Assembly: GCA_038363925.1 (NCBI GenBank) | Contig: JAQQWL010000009.1 | Span: 434,001-498,000, forward strand | Source: Apiospora phragmitis | Taxonomy: Eukaryota > Ascomycota > Sordariomycetes > Amphisphaeriales > Apiosporaceae | Direction of reading: 5' to 3' | Length of the DNA stretch: 64,000 bases | In this document: piece after piece, positions 22,040-32,499 of the stretch | Numbering within the stretch: the stretch's first letter is position 1 | How the letters are laid out: every line of letters starts with the position of its first letter | The notes under the pieces: model-generated | The model's database searches: none | The model's input: the letters and a program-made list of their open reading frames with translations, nothing else | What the model was told of the DNA's origin: nothing | Made by a program: the position numbers and the translations under genes

Positions 22040-23207
22040 ATGAAGTCCTCCGTACTAGGATCGAGCGTTTTGGCACTGGCCGCGACGGCATGCCCAACCC
22101 CCAAGAACACGACAACCACGGCGTGCCCTGCTGTGTCCGGCAACATCACCATTTCATCGTACCAGCTGTACCCCGAGAATGCCGACTTCGACAAGAAGCA
22201 ATGCCTGGCCTACTTTAGGTGCGTTGACAACCAGCCATTGGAAAAGGCCCCCCGTATAGAACGGGCAGTTTACTAACATCTCACCGTGCAGCGTTCTCTA
22301 CAACTCGACCGTCGCCGCCTGGGACCCCCAGACCAACGCCGTAGAGAAGACCCTGACCTTCCCGGGCCTGTCCGGCGACTCGTCCCTGCACCTCAGCGGC
22401 GTCAAGCTGGACCCGCTGGGCCGCCTCTCCGTGACCATCGACGCCGGCGCCGCCTTCGACACGTCAGGCGCCGACATCAGCGGCGACAACTGGCTCGTCA
22501 AGTACGACCTGGCCGCCGACCAGGTCCTCTGGAAGGCCAACCTGACGGCCCTCACCGACGGCGCCTACGGCGGCTTCCAGGACGTCGCCCACGACGCCCA
22601 GGGCACCAGCTTTGTGGTCGGCACCTTCCCCAGCTCGCTGATGCGCGTCTCCGCCGACGGCAGCCGGGCCAGCGCCTGGTACCTCGAGACGCCCGCGGAC
22701 CACACCGTCAAGGGCTTCAGCGGCCTCGTGCCCTCGCCCGACGGCAAGTCCCTGCTGGTGTCCGACAGCTCCGATGGCGGGCTCTACCGCTTCGACATGA
22801 CCGCCGAGCAGGGTGTCCCCGTGGCCGTTCCCATCACGGACGCCACTGGCGCCGCCACCCACATGACCACGTCGCTCGACGGCGTCTCGATCCCGGCGCG
22901 CTTCGGCGGCAAGGTGATCCTCGTGACGGACAACGCCGCGGGCACCCACGTGCTGTACTCAGCCGACGGCGCGTGGACCACGGCCGAGCTCCGCGGCACT
23001 ATCCCCAACAGCCAGACTGACGCCGGCGGCTATGCCACCGCGACCGTCCAGATCGGCGGCAGCGTTTATGCCAGCACGGAGTGGTTTACCGACGCCAAGG
23101 TGGCCGGTACGCTGGCCGGCGATCGCTCGCAGTGGCCGCTGGCTGATATCACGGCCTATATCGAGGCGTTGCTGCCATGGGCTGGTGTGGTGAATGGGAG
23201 CACTTAG
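22040..23207 (+). CDS. Secreted TRI14-like beta-propeller protein
   Basis: Exons 22040-22218 and 22292-23207; the intron has branch site 'tactaac' and ends 'gtgcag'. The N-terminus 'MKSSVLGSSVLALAATACP' is a signal peptide. The rest is rich in short beta-propeller-like repeats ('LYNSTVAAWDPQTNAVEK', 'VKLDPLGRLSVTIDAGAAF', 'GFSGLVPSPDGKSLLVSDS', 'YASTEWFTDAKVAGTL'). The start '-ITISSYQLYPENADFD-' and the 'GAAFDTSGADISGDNWLVKY' block look like the TRI14 family, secreted proteins first named from the trichothecene cluster but widespread outside it. No other trichothecene genes are present, so no mycotoxin role is implied. About 364 residues, uninterrupted. Confidence 0.65.
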
Positions 23208-23779
23208 GCATGCTTCTGTGGCAAAGTGCACCTTCGCTCTGGATGCTCATAATAATGTATGACTCCTTTAAGTTCCTTCTTTAAATTAGTCCAAATTCCA
23301 GCTAGACTTCATATATAATACTTTGAATGCCCTTGTGGCAGCTAAACCAACTTAAACCATCTACGGCCTCACTTGTTTCCATTGCCACATCCTCGGTAGA
23401 ATCGTAATGAGTATTTCCCTTTACATTTGCTCCTCCACGGAAGTGTAGAGCTACAACAAGGTGGCATACTAAAGTCGACTCTAACTCTTATATAGTCTCA
23501 GGGGTAGCTACTATAAGTGGTATTATTATGCCCTTGGTACCCAATGCTATATGTGCACCCTATTAATGGCATGACATGTTGCTTTTGCGACTTGACGGCG
23601 GCTTGTGGCTTTTTGGGTGCATCATTCTGCAAAGTTTCGCTGCAGACCCAAATGAGGTACGTTGCTACCCACAATTGCTATTATTTCATTAGTCTTGGAT
23701 TTCAAGGGCGTTCCAAGCACCTCAAGAAAGGGACACTTCTTGAGCGCGACCCCCCACACACCTTGCCCGGAGCTGCCCT
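23208..23779. other. Intergenic region
   Basis: AT-richer, no gene seen; may hold the decayed 3' part of the ankyrin pseudogene. Confidence 0.4.
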
Positions 23780-24560
23780 ACAATGGCCTTTTGAGATCGA
23801 CTTGAGTCACCTTCAGCGCAGCTATGCCATGTATATCATTTCAATTAACGTCCACTCCAGCAGTAAGGAGCATAAGAATCACGTTGAGGTGGCCCCTTCT
23901 AGCAGGCTCTCAAACAGCGGCTCTGTCCCTTGGCCTATTAATATCAACCCCAGCTGCTAGCAACGTTTTGACAGCTTCCGCGTTCCAGCTTCCAGCAGTT
24001 GCCTCGAACAAAGTCTTCTCTAAGGACCTCCCATGGCATACATTGGCAGAAACTAAGACCTTTAACACCTCTGAGTGCCCATGTTCAGCAGCTGCGCGAA
24101 GCGGCGTTTGCTAGTACCTCCCTTTCACGTTGACATCGGCTCCAGCAGAAAGCAAAGTGTTCAGCACTTCCAGGTGGCCCGCTCTAGCAGCTGCATGGAC
24201 TGGGCCTCCGTCGAAGGACCCTGTTGCGTCCACGTCGGCTGCAGCAGAAAGCAAAGCTTTCACCACCTCTAAGCGCCCATGATAAGCGGCTGCCGGAAAG
24301 TGGCGTTTGCCCGGACCTCCCTTTTCGCGTTAACATCGGCTCCGGCAGTAAGCAGTGCATTCACTACTTCCAGGTAACCCATACCAACAGCAGCCTGGAG
24401 CGCATCTTCCCCATCAATAACGAATATATTTCATGCAAGTCGACTTCGCCACTAAGTATGGTTTTCACATCCTTTAGGTGCCCCTTCCCTAGCAGGGCGA
24501 GCTGTGGGACGATGATGGGTGGCACGTCTACGTGGGGGATGCGAACTGTTGAGGAGGGTA
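23780..24560 (-). pseudogene. Decayed ankyrin-repeat gene
   Basis: On the minus strand at least five ankyrin units can be read, spread over changing frames: 'GHLKDVKTILSGEVDLHE', 'GYLEVVNALLTAGADVNAK', 'GRLEVVKALLSAAADVDAT', 'GHLEVLNTLLSAGADVNVK' and 'GHSEVLKVLVSANV', then a more diverged 'GHLNVILMLLTAGVDVN'. The array has an in-frame TAG after the fourth unit, a further TGA, and frame changes near 24340, with no long open frame left. This is a remnant of a NACHT/ankyrin- or ankyrin-only protein; no N-terminal domain is recognisable upstream. Open frames on the plus strand here are antisense shadows. Confidence 0.75.
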
Positions 24561-25535
24561 GGAGGAGGGGCTGCTACTTGAAGAAAAGCAGAGCTATGCA
24601 AAAATACAGCATACTGGGACCATGGTGTGGGGCGCAATTAGAAGCGATGCGATTTATTATTGCAAAAGCCATGTGGTTGATAGTAAATAAAACCACTATA
24701 CACTGTCTACATCTCCCCTCTCTCGCTTACCAAGATGTGCACACCCCATGCATGTATTCTTTTACTCCCTTTAATTGCAGGCCTTGATGACAGAATGAAT
24801 GATCCAATGGCAAGATCAGCGTCATGTTGATTGTTTGAAGATTGAGATGTAGTTATCTTGTGGTAGTTAATACCAGTTAAATTAAACGGTGAATGTGTTT
24901 GCGAGTTTGTGTATGTGTGTTAACCTGTCTGTGTGAAAATTGCTTTGTACCAACGCAGTTGCTTCACCATTTTTTCATGGCTTCGAAGATGTGTATGGTT
25001 TCCTCAAACGCGGTATAAGCTTGACCAGTGATAGTTGGGGATTGATGCACACTCATTGTAGGTCCAGAATGGAGCCGCACCGATATCAAGACCTATGTGT
25101 TGAGTAGGCGGTTGGTAAAGGAGAACATACCTTTTGCTTGCAATTCATAAATAAGGATCAAAGCACGTGTCACAATCTTTGGTGGATTTAGGATTGTTGT
25201 TGTATTGATTAACGTGGGGGAGCCGCCGCGAGGCAACGACTCCTTGCCTCCCAGGGATTTAGGATTGGGTACAATGGGGGGACAAAAGATCATTGAGGTA
25301 GAAGGCTAAGTGACGATGCAGTCAATTGTTTGTTACTTACAATAATGCCCATGCATTCAATGTTAATGTTGTAGCTAGCATTCACTGCCCTACTTGTGGT
25401 AATAAATACATCCATTTTCCTCGGTTTTCTTCTTGCACAACCCTGGAACCTACAGCAGTTCCCTCCCATCTTGAAAACTCACTCCACTACATCACCAATT
25501 GGTAACCCTTGCTGTCATCTACCATTTTATTCACG
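24561..25535. other. Intergenic region
   Basis: AT-rich, (gt)n-like stretch near 24895-24930; no gene seen. The 3' part holds the promoter of the small secreted protein gene. Confidence 0.4.
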
Positions 25536-26185
25536 ATGAAGCTGTTTACCGTCGTCGTGATTGGCCTGTCCACCCTTGTGGCTGCCCGGTCCATTGTGAG
25601 CATCCCTCTACTGAACACCAGTGAAAAAAAGACTGGCTTCTCACTAATAATGCCTCTTATGTAGGTCTTCCAGCCCGAGATCACCGGTGTCCCTACCATC
25701 AACGGTCACAAAATCATCTCCAACAGCTCCCTGCCGGACGGCATAGCTATTCATGATCACGGTGTAGGTGCAGACATTTTCGTGTTCTGACCCTGCTTCC
25801 ACTCTCCCCTAATGTTGACTAACATTACTTGCCCCCTGGCGAAATACAGAGTGCCATCTGCCCCGAAGAGTACGACTCCCCCGCCCTCCCGCAGTACATC
25901 CGAGATGGCATCGACTACCTGCACCGCAAGAGCGACTGCACGGCCGGCGTCCGGCCCGGTCTCATCTTCTGCCAGCGCGTGAGCTGCTCCTACAACTCGG
26001 GCATCTACGTCTGCAACGAGGGCGACCAGTTTCCCGTCTCGCCCCCCTGCGGCATCGTGGCCGACTACGCGCAGCTCATCAAGGACCGCTGCGACAAGAC
26101 GACCATGGGCCAGCACATCACGCAGGGGCAGGTCTTTGACACTTACGGCGGCTATTACGTCTCTGTGGGATATGGGGACTGTTGA
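25536..26185 (+). CDS. Small secreted cysteine-rich protein (effector-like)
   Basis: Three exons: 25536-25595, 25665-25763, 25850-26185, with clean donors (gtgagc, gtaggt) and acceptors (tgtag, atacag) and a 'ctaac' branch site in intron 2. The product is 164 residues. Residues 1-18 form a signal peptide ('MKLFTVVVIGLSTLVAAR'). The mature protein has eight cysteines ('SAIC', 'SDC', 'IFC', 'VSC', 'YVC', 'PPC', 'DRC', 'GDC' at the terminus), enough for four disulphides, and no known domain that I recognise. The small size, secretion and cysteine content, and its place 220 bp from the AT-rich repeat block, fit a candidate effector or antimicrobial protein; function is not shown by the sequence. 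Confidence 0.8.
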
Positions 26186-28598
26186 GAGAGGGGGAGGATA
26201 GTCACCATTATTTCTGGTTGATAAGATAAGCTTGCTCGAGCAAGGAGATCTGGTGATGCGCGAGCTTATCGATAAATAGATTAGATAGACAGGAAGTGGA
26301 CCACTAGGCTGATGCAGCTGATGCAGCACTAGCTCATATTAGGCTGGATTTCCTTCACACCGGGGGCCTTTTCTCCTTTTATTCATCATCCTATTCCACC
26401 ACACTTTACCGTATAACGATGTGTACTATTTAAATTCTTTAGTCCTTAATAAAGAAATAAGCATTTTTTTTATATTTTATTATAAACTTAATAGTTTAGT
26501 TTAAATATTAATATTACTTAAAATAAATGATTAAATATAATTTAAAAAAAACTATTAAGTGAGATTTATAAAAATTTATTAAATAAGCTTTAAATTTTTA
26601 AATTAATAAATTATATAATTAATAGCTTTTTAATATTTATTTATTATTTCTTTTAATAATATTTAATGTTTTATAATAAACGTTATTTAAGTTTTAAAGA
26701 AACTTAGTAAAACGTATTAAAGTTTATATTAATAATACGAGAGAGTATTTAAACGTGTAATAAAAGTCCGCTTTCACCGATATAATATATAATAGCCGTA
26801 GGAATAAAGGTGACTAAAGTGCATTAATTTTAAAGATATTTATAATAAAGTTATTAAAGCTATTTATTTTATTAATAAATTAAGATTAATATTTAAATTA
26901 ATTATTAAAATAAAGAATATTTATATAAAATATATAAAGAGCGTCCGTTATTATATATTTAATCTCTTTTTTATTAATTCTAGTTAAATCGTAGATTATA
27001 TATTTTTATTTTCGCGATTCTTAATTCGTTAGCTCGTAGGATCGTGACTTCTTACTCCTCGATTTAACGATTTATTATATAACCTATTTTAATTATCTTA
27101 TTTTATTTATTTATTATATTTTATATATTTTTATTTATTTACTCTTATTTACTTTAAGCTAGTGTTAATATATTATTATAGTGTTAATTATCGTAGCTCG
27201 ATAGCTATATAAGTAAGGCTTATTATCGTAGTAGGGTTTATTATTATAAGTGGGTCGTAAGCGCTAGCTCTACGAGGTATTATATTTTCGTGCCGAGAGT
27301 AAATGCTGGCCGTATAGTTAAGTCGGGTCGTAATATTATCCCCTCTCTCTTAATCGTTATAAGTACCTAAGGTTCGTCGTTTCTTATTAGTTTTATAAAT
27401 GTCCTTTTTTTTATTTTTTTTATAATATATATTTATTATATTTACTCGCATTAAAAAGTTTTTTAAGTCGTTTTTTTATAATAAGAAAACTTTTTAACGC
27501 TTTATTTTTACTTAACATATCTTATAAGCGAATGTCTTATATAAGCGAATGTTTTATTATTTTTCCCTTTTTTTTAATAAAATATAAATTAATTTTACTA
27601 TAACGTATTTAATATATTAAAATTAATCGGAATCTTTATTTTTAAATACTTTTGTATTATTTTAATAAGTACGCGTATTATACTCGAGCTCTCCGTAGAT
27701 TTTATAGCGTTATAAGCGTGTCTTAAACGTTTTTATACGACTACTCTTTTAACGCGATTCGTTTTATAACTATTTATTAATGTTTTTTTAAAATTATAAG
27801 TTTTTTTTAGCTTATATATAAAGTGATCCTTTATCTTATAACCGTTTTTTTTCGTACGGCGGCGCCGGCTAAGTATTTTATTCGCCTCTCGTAATACGGT
27901 TATTTTACTTTTTAATAGAGCAAGCCGGTATATAACTTACGTTATACTTTTCGTAATTTAATTAAGCTTAATTAAAATTAATATCGGAAAGCTATTTTAA
28001 TATCGCGCGATTCGATTTTTAACGTACTTAGTTTAAGATTAAGCTTTAATTAAATTATTTAAAGTCTTTAATTCCTAAGGTATAAGTAGGCCGGAAGAGG
28101 TCGCCGAAAGCGTCAACGTACGTAGCTTTATATTCAACTATAAAATAACATATTCCGGATTGTACGGTATAAATCCTGCCCCTCGGAAACCTCCCTAAAT
28201 ATTTAAAACGGTAAAAATAGCTTGAAACGCTTCTAAGAACGCTGGTAAAAAAATCCTCCTTTAAAATATAAATAATATACGCCAGTATAAAACGCTCGAT
28301 TTCTTTCTCGTACAACCTTTTTAACGTATAAAAACAGCCGATATTAAAAAGTTAAAGCTTATATAATAAATAAAAAGGTATATAAAGTATAATAATCGAG
28401 TTCTTTTTATAATAAAACTCGAAGGTTAGTAAGTAATAGCTCTTATAGCCGTTAAAAATTAATAAGCGGTAAAAACTTTTTATATAAAACTTCGTATATT
28501 TATTAAAGTATCGAATTTAATCTTCGCCTCTTTTATTCGTAGTTTAGCTATTTTTAATAACTACGATTACTTAATCTTTTAATAATAGGCTGTTTTTA

Positions 28599-30544
28599 AG
28601 CTAAGGCACCCCTCCACGGACCGTCCCTTCACGGACCACCGCGTTTTGCCCCACAAACGCGGTTTTCCAACATAGACCCTGGACATGAAAATATTAATTT
28701 CTAGTACAACTCTTAGTTATTCGTACTATATAATATACTCCTTTTGCTCGCTATTTATTAATCATTTCAACATAGCCTCATTCGAGGCTCAAAAGCGCGC
28801 CCACGCTACGATACATAACGTGAAGCTCGGGCTGGGCGTTCGAGAGGCCGTTCGGAAATGGGATGCCACCCGATCGTACGTCAACCGGCGCCTAGCCGGT
28901 GTGCCGACAAGACAAGAGCTGAATAAGGACCGGCAGGCATTGTCACCTCTCCTAGAGGCTCAATTAGCCCATTAAGCCATTGGCCAAGCCAGGCTGGGCT
29001 TCGCACCGGCGCTGGTCAAGTTCAGATCCATGGCTCAGCGCATGTTGAATGCTTCCGGCACCTCTTACCAGCTAGGGCAGCGATGGCATGCGCGGTTTTT
29101 GGCTAGAAACGGGGACGTTAAGGTAACTAGGTTCAGAATTATTAATTATAACAGAGTTAACGGCGCCACGGTCGCGAATATTAACGTATTTTTCGATAGA
29201 CTCGATGCGCCCGAATTAGCTAATATCCCTCTTGAGCGCTTCTATAACACGGACGAAATAGGTATCGGCTAAGGCGTTAGGGGCGACTATTAAGTGATTT
29301 CCGAAGCTATAAGCTATATAGCCCTTAAGAAAGATGTCGAGAAGGGCGAATGGATCACTGCTTTAGAGTGTGTAAGCTGCGATAGGGTAGCCCTTCCGCT
29401 ACTGGTTATTTTTAAAGGGGTCGACGTCTAAAGCTAGTAGTTTCCGGACTAGAACCGGTATCTCTGGGACGACTAGCGATTTAAAGTATTAGTTAAAGGG
29501 TGGACTAGTAATACCACGGCTTTGAATTAGATCGAAGACATCTTTATTCCTTATATACGGTCTCGCTACGGTAATAAATAGGTCGTCCTGGTTTGTGATG
29601 GCTATGAATCGCATACGAACGATGACTTTCTATAGCTTTGTCTTTTAAATAAGATATGGTTAGTCTTTTACGAGCCATATTGTAGTTATGTAGTCCAGGT
29701 TTTAGATGTAAGAGTTTTTGGGTTATTAAAAAGAAGGCTAAAGAGGCTTTTAAGGGACTATCTGAATACGATCTTTAAGTTAAAGCCTATTAAGATAGAT
29801 ATATTAAAGGTATACCGCTAGGCTAGGATTGACGTATTAACTCCCTCTATAATTAGAAACGCCTAGAGAACGGCTAAGATTTATCCGCGGGATCGGTCGA
29901 AGCCGCTATCGTTGAGATATGTCATCCTAAAGGATATAGGTGTTGCCCGGGTACGTTTTGGGGCACCGGAAGTGGTTAAAAAGGAATTAATACCCGATTT
30001 CGTTACCGAACTAGCCTTAATACTTATTAAAACACCCTTTAGTGGCTAGGTATTACGGCGAAGTAGTCGTTAGCTAGCTGCCTTAGACCCTACTTTTAAG
30101 CTCCCTTCTTAACGGCTCTTCGTTTGTAAGGCTAGCAAGGCTCTAAATTAATAAGCCGATAAAATCGCGAGTTTAGAAGCGCAGATCGATTATCTTTAAT
30201 CTAAACTCGATAAAAAGACTGCAAGGGTACGTTAAAAGGTAAGAATCGCACCGGGATAGCGATTCGTTCGCATAGCTAATATACGCCGGGCTAAGTGGAG
30301 GCTAAAGGGTAGAGTCGTATACGAGGACGAAGCTAGCGACGTTAACATGCCAAGCGCGCCTCGCAACGCTGTAGAAGCTGAAGAAGAGGATAGAACGGAG
30401 GCAGAGGACTATATTATTATTAGGAACACTTAAAAATAGGATTATTTTATCGATTTTAGTTATAAAAATGATTCTAATTAAAAGAGGTATAATTGCCCCT
30501 TAACTGGTCCGTAAAGGGGTGGTCCGTAGAGGGGTGCCTTAGCT
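28599..30544 (+). mobile_element. Second pogo/Fot1-type TIR transposon inserted in copy 1
   Basis: Terminal inverted repeats of about 40 bp: the left end starts 'agctaaggcacccctccacg' and the right end is its reverse complement with four mismatches; both are flanked by TA, the expected target duplication. Each TIR contains two copies of a 'CCCT-yACGGACC' motif. Length 1946 bp. It encodes a broken plus-strand transposase (separate entry). It is GC-richer and less mutated than the element around it, so it inserted later or suffered fewer RIP rounds. Confidence 0.9.
28757..30433 (+). pseudogene. Fot1/pogo-like transposase (CENP-B HTH plus DDE), RIP-broken
   Basis: A single reading frame covers the protein: N-terminal helix-turn-helix ('GVREAVRKWDATRSYVNRRL'), a CENP-B-type HTH ('GTSYQLGQRWHARFLARNGD'), then the DDE_1 catalytic core with 'FYNTDEIGIG' (first Asp), 'VVLVCDGYESHTNDDF' (second Asp) and 'VLDVRVFGLLKRRLKR', and an acidic tail. 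About a dozen in-frame stops are all TAA or TAG at places where CAA, CAG or TGG would fit (for example three in 'V*S**FPD*N' near 29430); there is no TGA. That is what C-to-T change at CpA on either strand produces. Confidence 0.85.
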
Positions 30545-31961
30545 TATATTAAGAAGAGAGGTATGTTTTCTAATAAAAATAATATACGGAGGGATAGCGT
30601 AACCGTATAATCCGACGCTTTAAATAATTATAACTTATTCTCGATTCTTTTATTATATTATTTTAAGCTTTCCGTATTAATTAAAGCTAGTTATAATTAT
30701 TTCTAACGAGATTTAATTTATAAAAAAGCCGGTCTCGTTAAAGTAATAAATATTCTCTTTTTAAATCCCGTATTTATAAATTATATTTTATATAAAAGTA
30801 AACTACGCGTAATACGCGTCGAGATCTTTATAAAAGACTTTTTAATAACTAATTCTTCGGTTAAAACGCGTCCGGAGGTCTAGTTATTATCGTACGAAGT
30901 TAGAGGCCTAATTAACGCCGACGCGTCCCGCATTACGTAAGCTAAATAATCGATTCGTTATATCTTCTATACTACTTAGTTAAAGAGGAAACGATCAAGT
31001 ATTTAAATTAATAATATATTAAATAATCGTATTTTCTTTAGAATTTAAAAGCTTTCGAAAATTCGTAAATATTTCGCGTCGTATAGGTTAGTTATTTCGT
31101 TTACGCTATAAAGTTTTCGATAAGACGTAATAAATTAATATAGCCTTTCGTACGCTTAAAATTAAGTCTTTTTAAAGCGTTTAAAGCGCTAGAATTATAT
31201 CACTCTCTTTTTAAAGTTGTGGCATTTTCGACCGTAAAAGAATATAAAAAAAAGTTAAGGCTATAAGGAAATTTATAAAAGTGAGATATTCGCTTATGTA
31301 GGATATTCGCTTATGAGATACGTTAGCTATTAAAGCTTTATTATAAATTTAAGCTAAATAAAAGTCTAATCTAAGTAGCCTTACTTGAGATTTAAAACCT
31401 TTTTTCGCGCGATTTTCTTAAACTTTTTACGTTATATAAAAGCTATTAGCCGGCTTAATACGATTAAGTAACGAGGGAAGAATTTAATTAGGTTTTTTAA
31501 AAAGTTCGATTAATTATTATTTAAAGCGAGAAGACTTATATAAAGTAAAGAAGTTAAAAAGGGATATTTTAATTTATTTTTAAATATCGAGCTTTTAAAA
31601 AGATTAATTAATATATAAAAATCGATATTATATAAAGAATATTATTAATAATTATAAAAGTTTAAAGAGTAAATTAAAAAAGTTTAATAAGTAAGTTAGC
31701 ATTATATTAATTAAAACTAATAAAAAGAGATATCGAAAACTATAAACATTATAAAATAAAACCCGATTTAAATAGTTTTCGGTTATACGCGAGATATTTA
31801 AAATTAATAAAGAATGAGCCTTTATTATTATTATAAAAAAAGGGTTATAAAGCTATAAATTATAAAACCGATTAACTAAGGAATAAGGTATTATAAAAAA
31901 AGGAATAGAAGTTTAAAAACGGGCCGGTAAAAGGAACTTTTTAAAATAAAGTCGCGGCTTA

Positions 31962-32129
31962 AAAGATACTTAAAAAGAACGAGACCTTATTATTACAGTG
32001 TGTATAGACTAACCACTGCGCTATAAAGCAAAAGCTTCGGAAATAACTCTTCGGGTCATTTCTATCTAATTCTACGCCTTAAGTGCTACCCCGCGGGGGA
32101 CCAACCCGCCGATCGTAATACTATACCCT
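31962..32129 (-). repeat. tRNA-like relic with 5' flank, copy 1 (less mutated)
   Basis: Reverse complement at about 32030-31985 reads 'TAGCGCAGTGGTTAGT', a perfect pol III A box, followed by an anticodon-loop-like 'CTGTAAT' (would be GTA, Tyr). The B box is not preserved. About 110 bp (32013-32129) of this half-tRNA and its upstream flank recurs at 32383-32497 in the same orientation. Confidence 0.5.
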
Positions 32130-32303
32130 CTCTTTAAAGGCATACCCTTATACTTAAGGCGATAAACCCTTAATACTATATAATTTATTTAAGCTCGGTA
32201 TAGAGAAACTTTAAGGCTTTTATACGGGTAACTAGTCCGTATAAAGTTTTACCTATTTATTAACGATCTTGTTTAAATAATTAAAAAGAGCTCTTATTTA
32301 ATA

Positions 32304-32497
32304 AGTATAGGAATCGAACTTACGTCTCTTATTTAATAAAAGCGAAAAGTTATTATATTATAATATATATAAATTAATTACTACGTTATAAAATAAAAGC
32401 TTTAGAAATAACTTTTCGGGTTATTTCTATCTAATTCTACGCCTTAAGTGCTACCCCGCGAGGGACTAACCCGCCGATCGTAATACTTATACGAAAC
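32304..32497 (-). repeat. tRNA-like relic with 5' flank, copy 2 (RIP-mutated)
   Basis: Same unit as 31962-32129 with many C-to-T and G-to-A changes: the A box has become 'taacgtagtaattaat'. Unlike copy 1 it keeps a B-box-like 'aagttcgattcc' (32309-32322 on the minus strand) at a suitable distance. It is a duplicated, decayed tRNA gene or tRNA-derived element, not functional. Confidence 0.5.
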
Positions 32498-32499
32498 TT

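Larger units (their letters stand above)
27515..31323 (-). mobile_element. Pogo-type (Tc1/mariner superfamily) DNA transposon, copy 1, interrupted
   Basis: Ends match those of copy 2 at 59164-60985 in reverse orientation: the left end begins 'acatatcttataagcgaatg', the right end closes '-attcgcttatgagatacgt', both flanked by TA. Removing 28599-30544 leaves about 1.86 kb that corresponds to the inverted copy along its length (compare 31135-31280 with the reverse complement of 59205-59350). Most differences are C/T or G/A. Minus-strand transposase remnants are readable, e.g. 'ERFILAYIIYILKEDFF' and 'GICYFIVEYKATYVDAFG' around 28060-28300. No functional product is possible. Confidence 0.85.

Noticed and set aside
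22286..23020. 244-codon Arg/Pro-rich frame on the plus strand
   Set aside because: Out-of-frame shadow of the TRI14-like coding exon.
22040..23207. Trichothecene biosynthetic cluster
   Set aside because: Only a TRI14-like protein is present; no trichodiene synthase, P450 or acetyltransferase genes lie in the window.
24224..24787. 187-codon plus-strand frame
   Set aside because: Antisense to the ankyrin pseudogene; cysteine/serine-rich shadow sequence.
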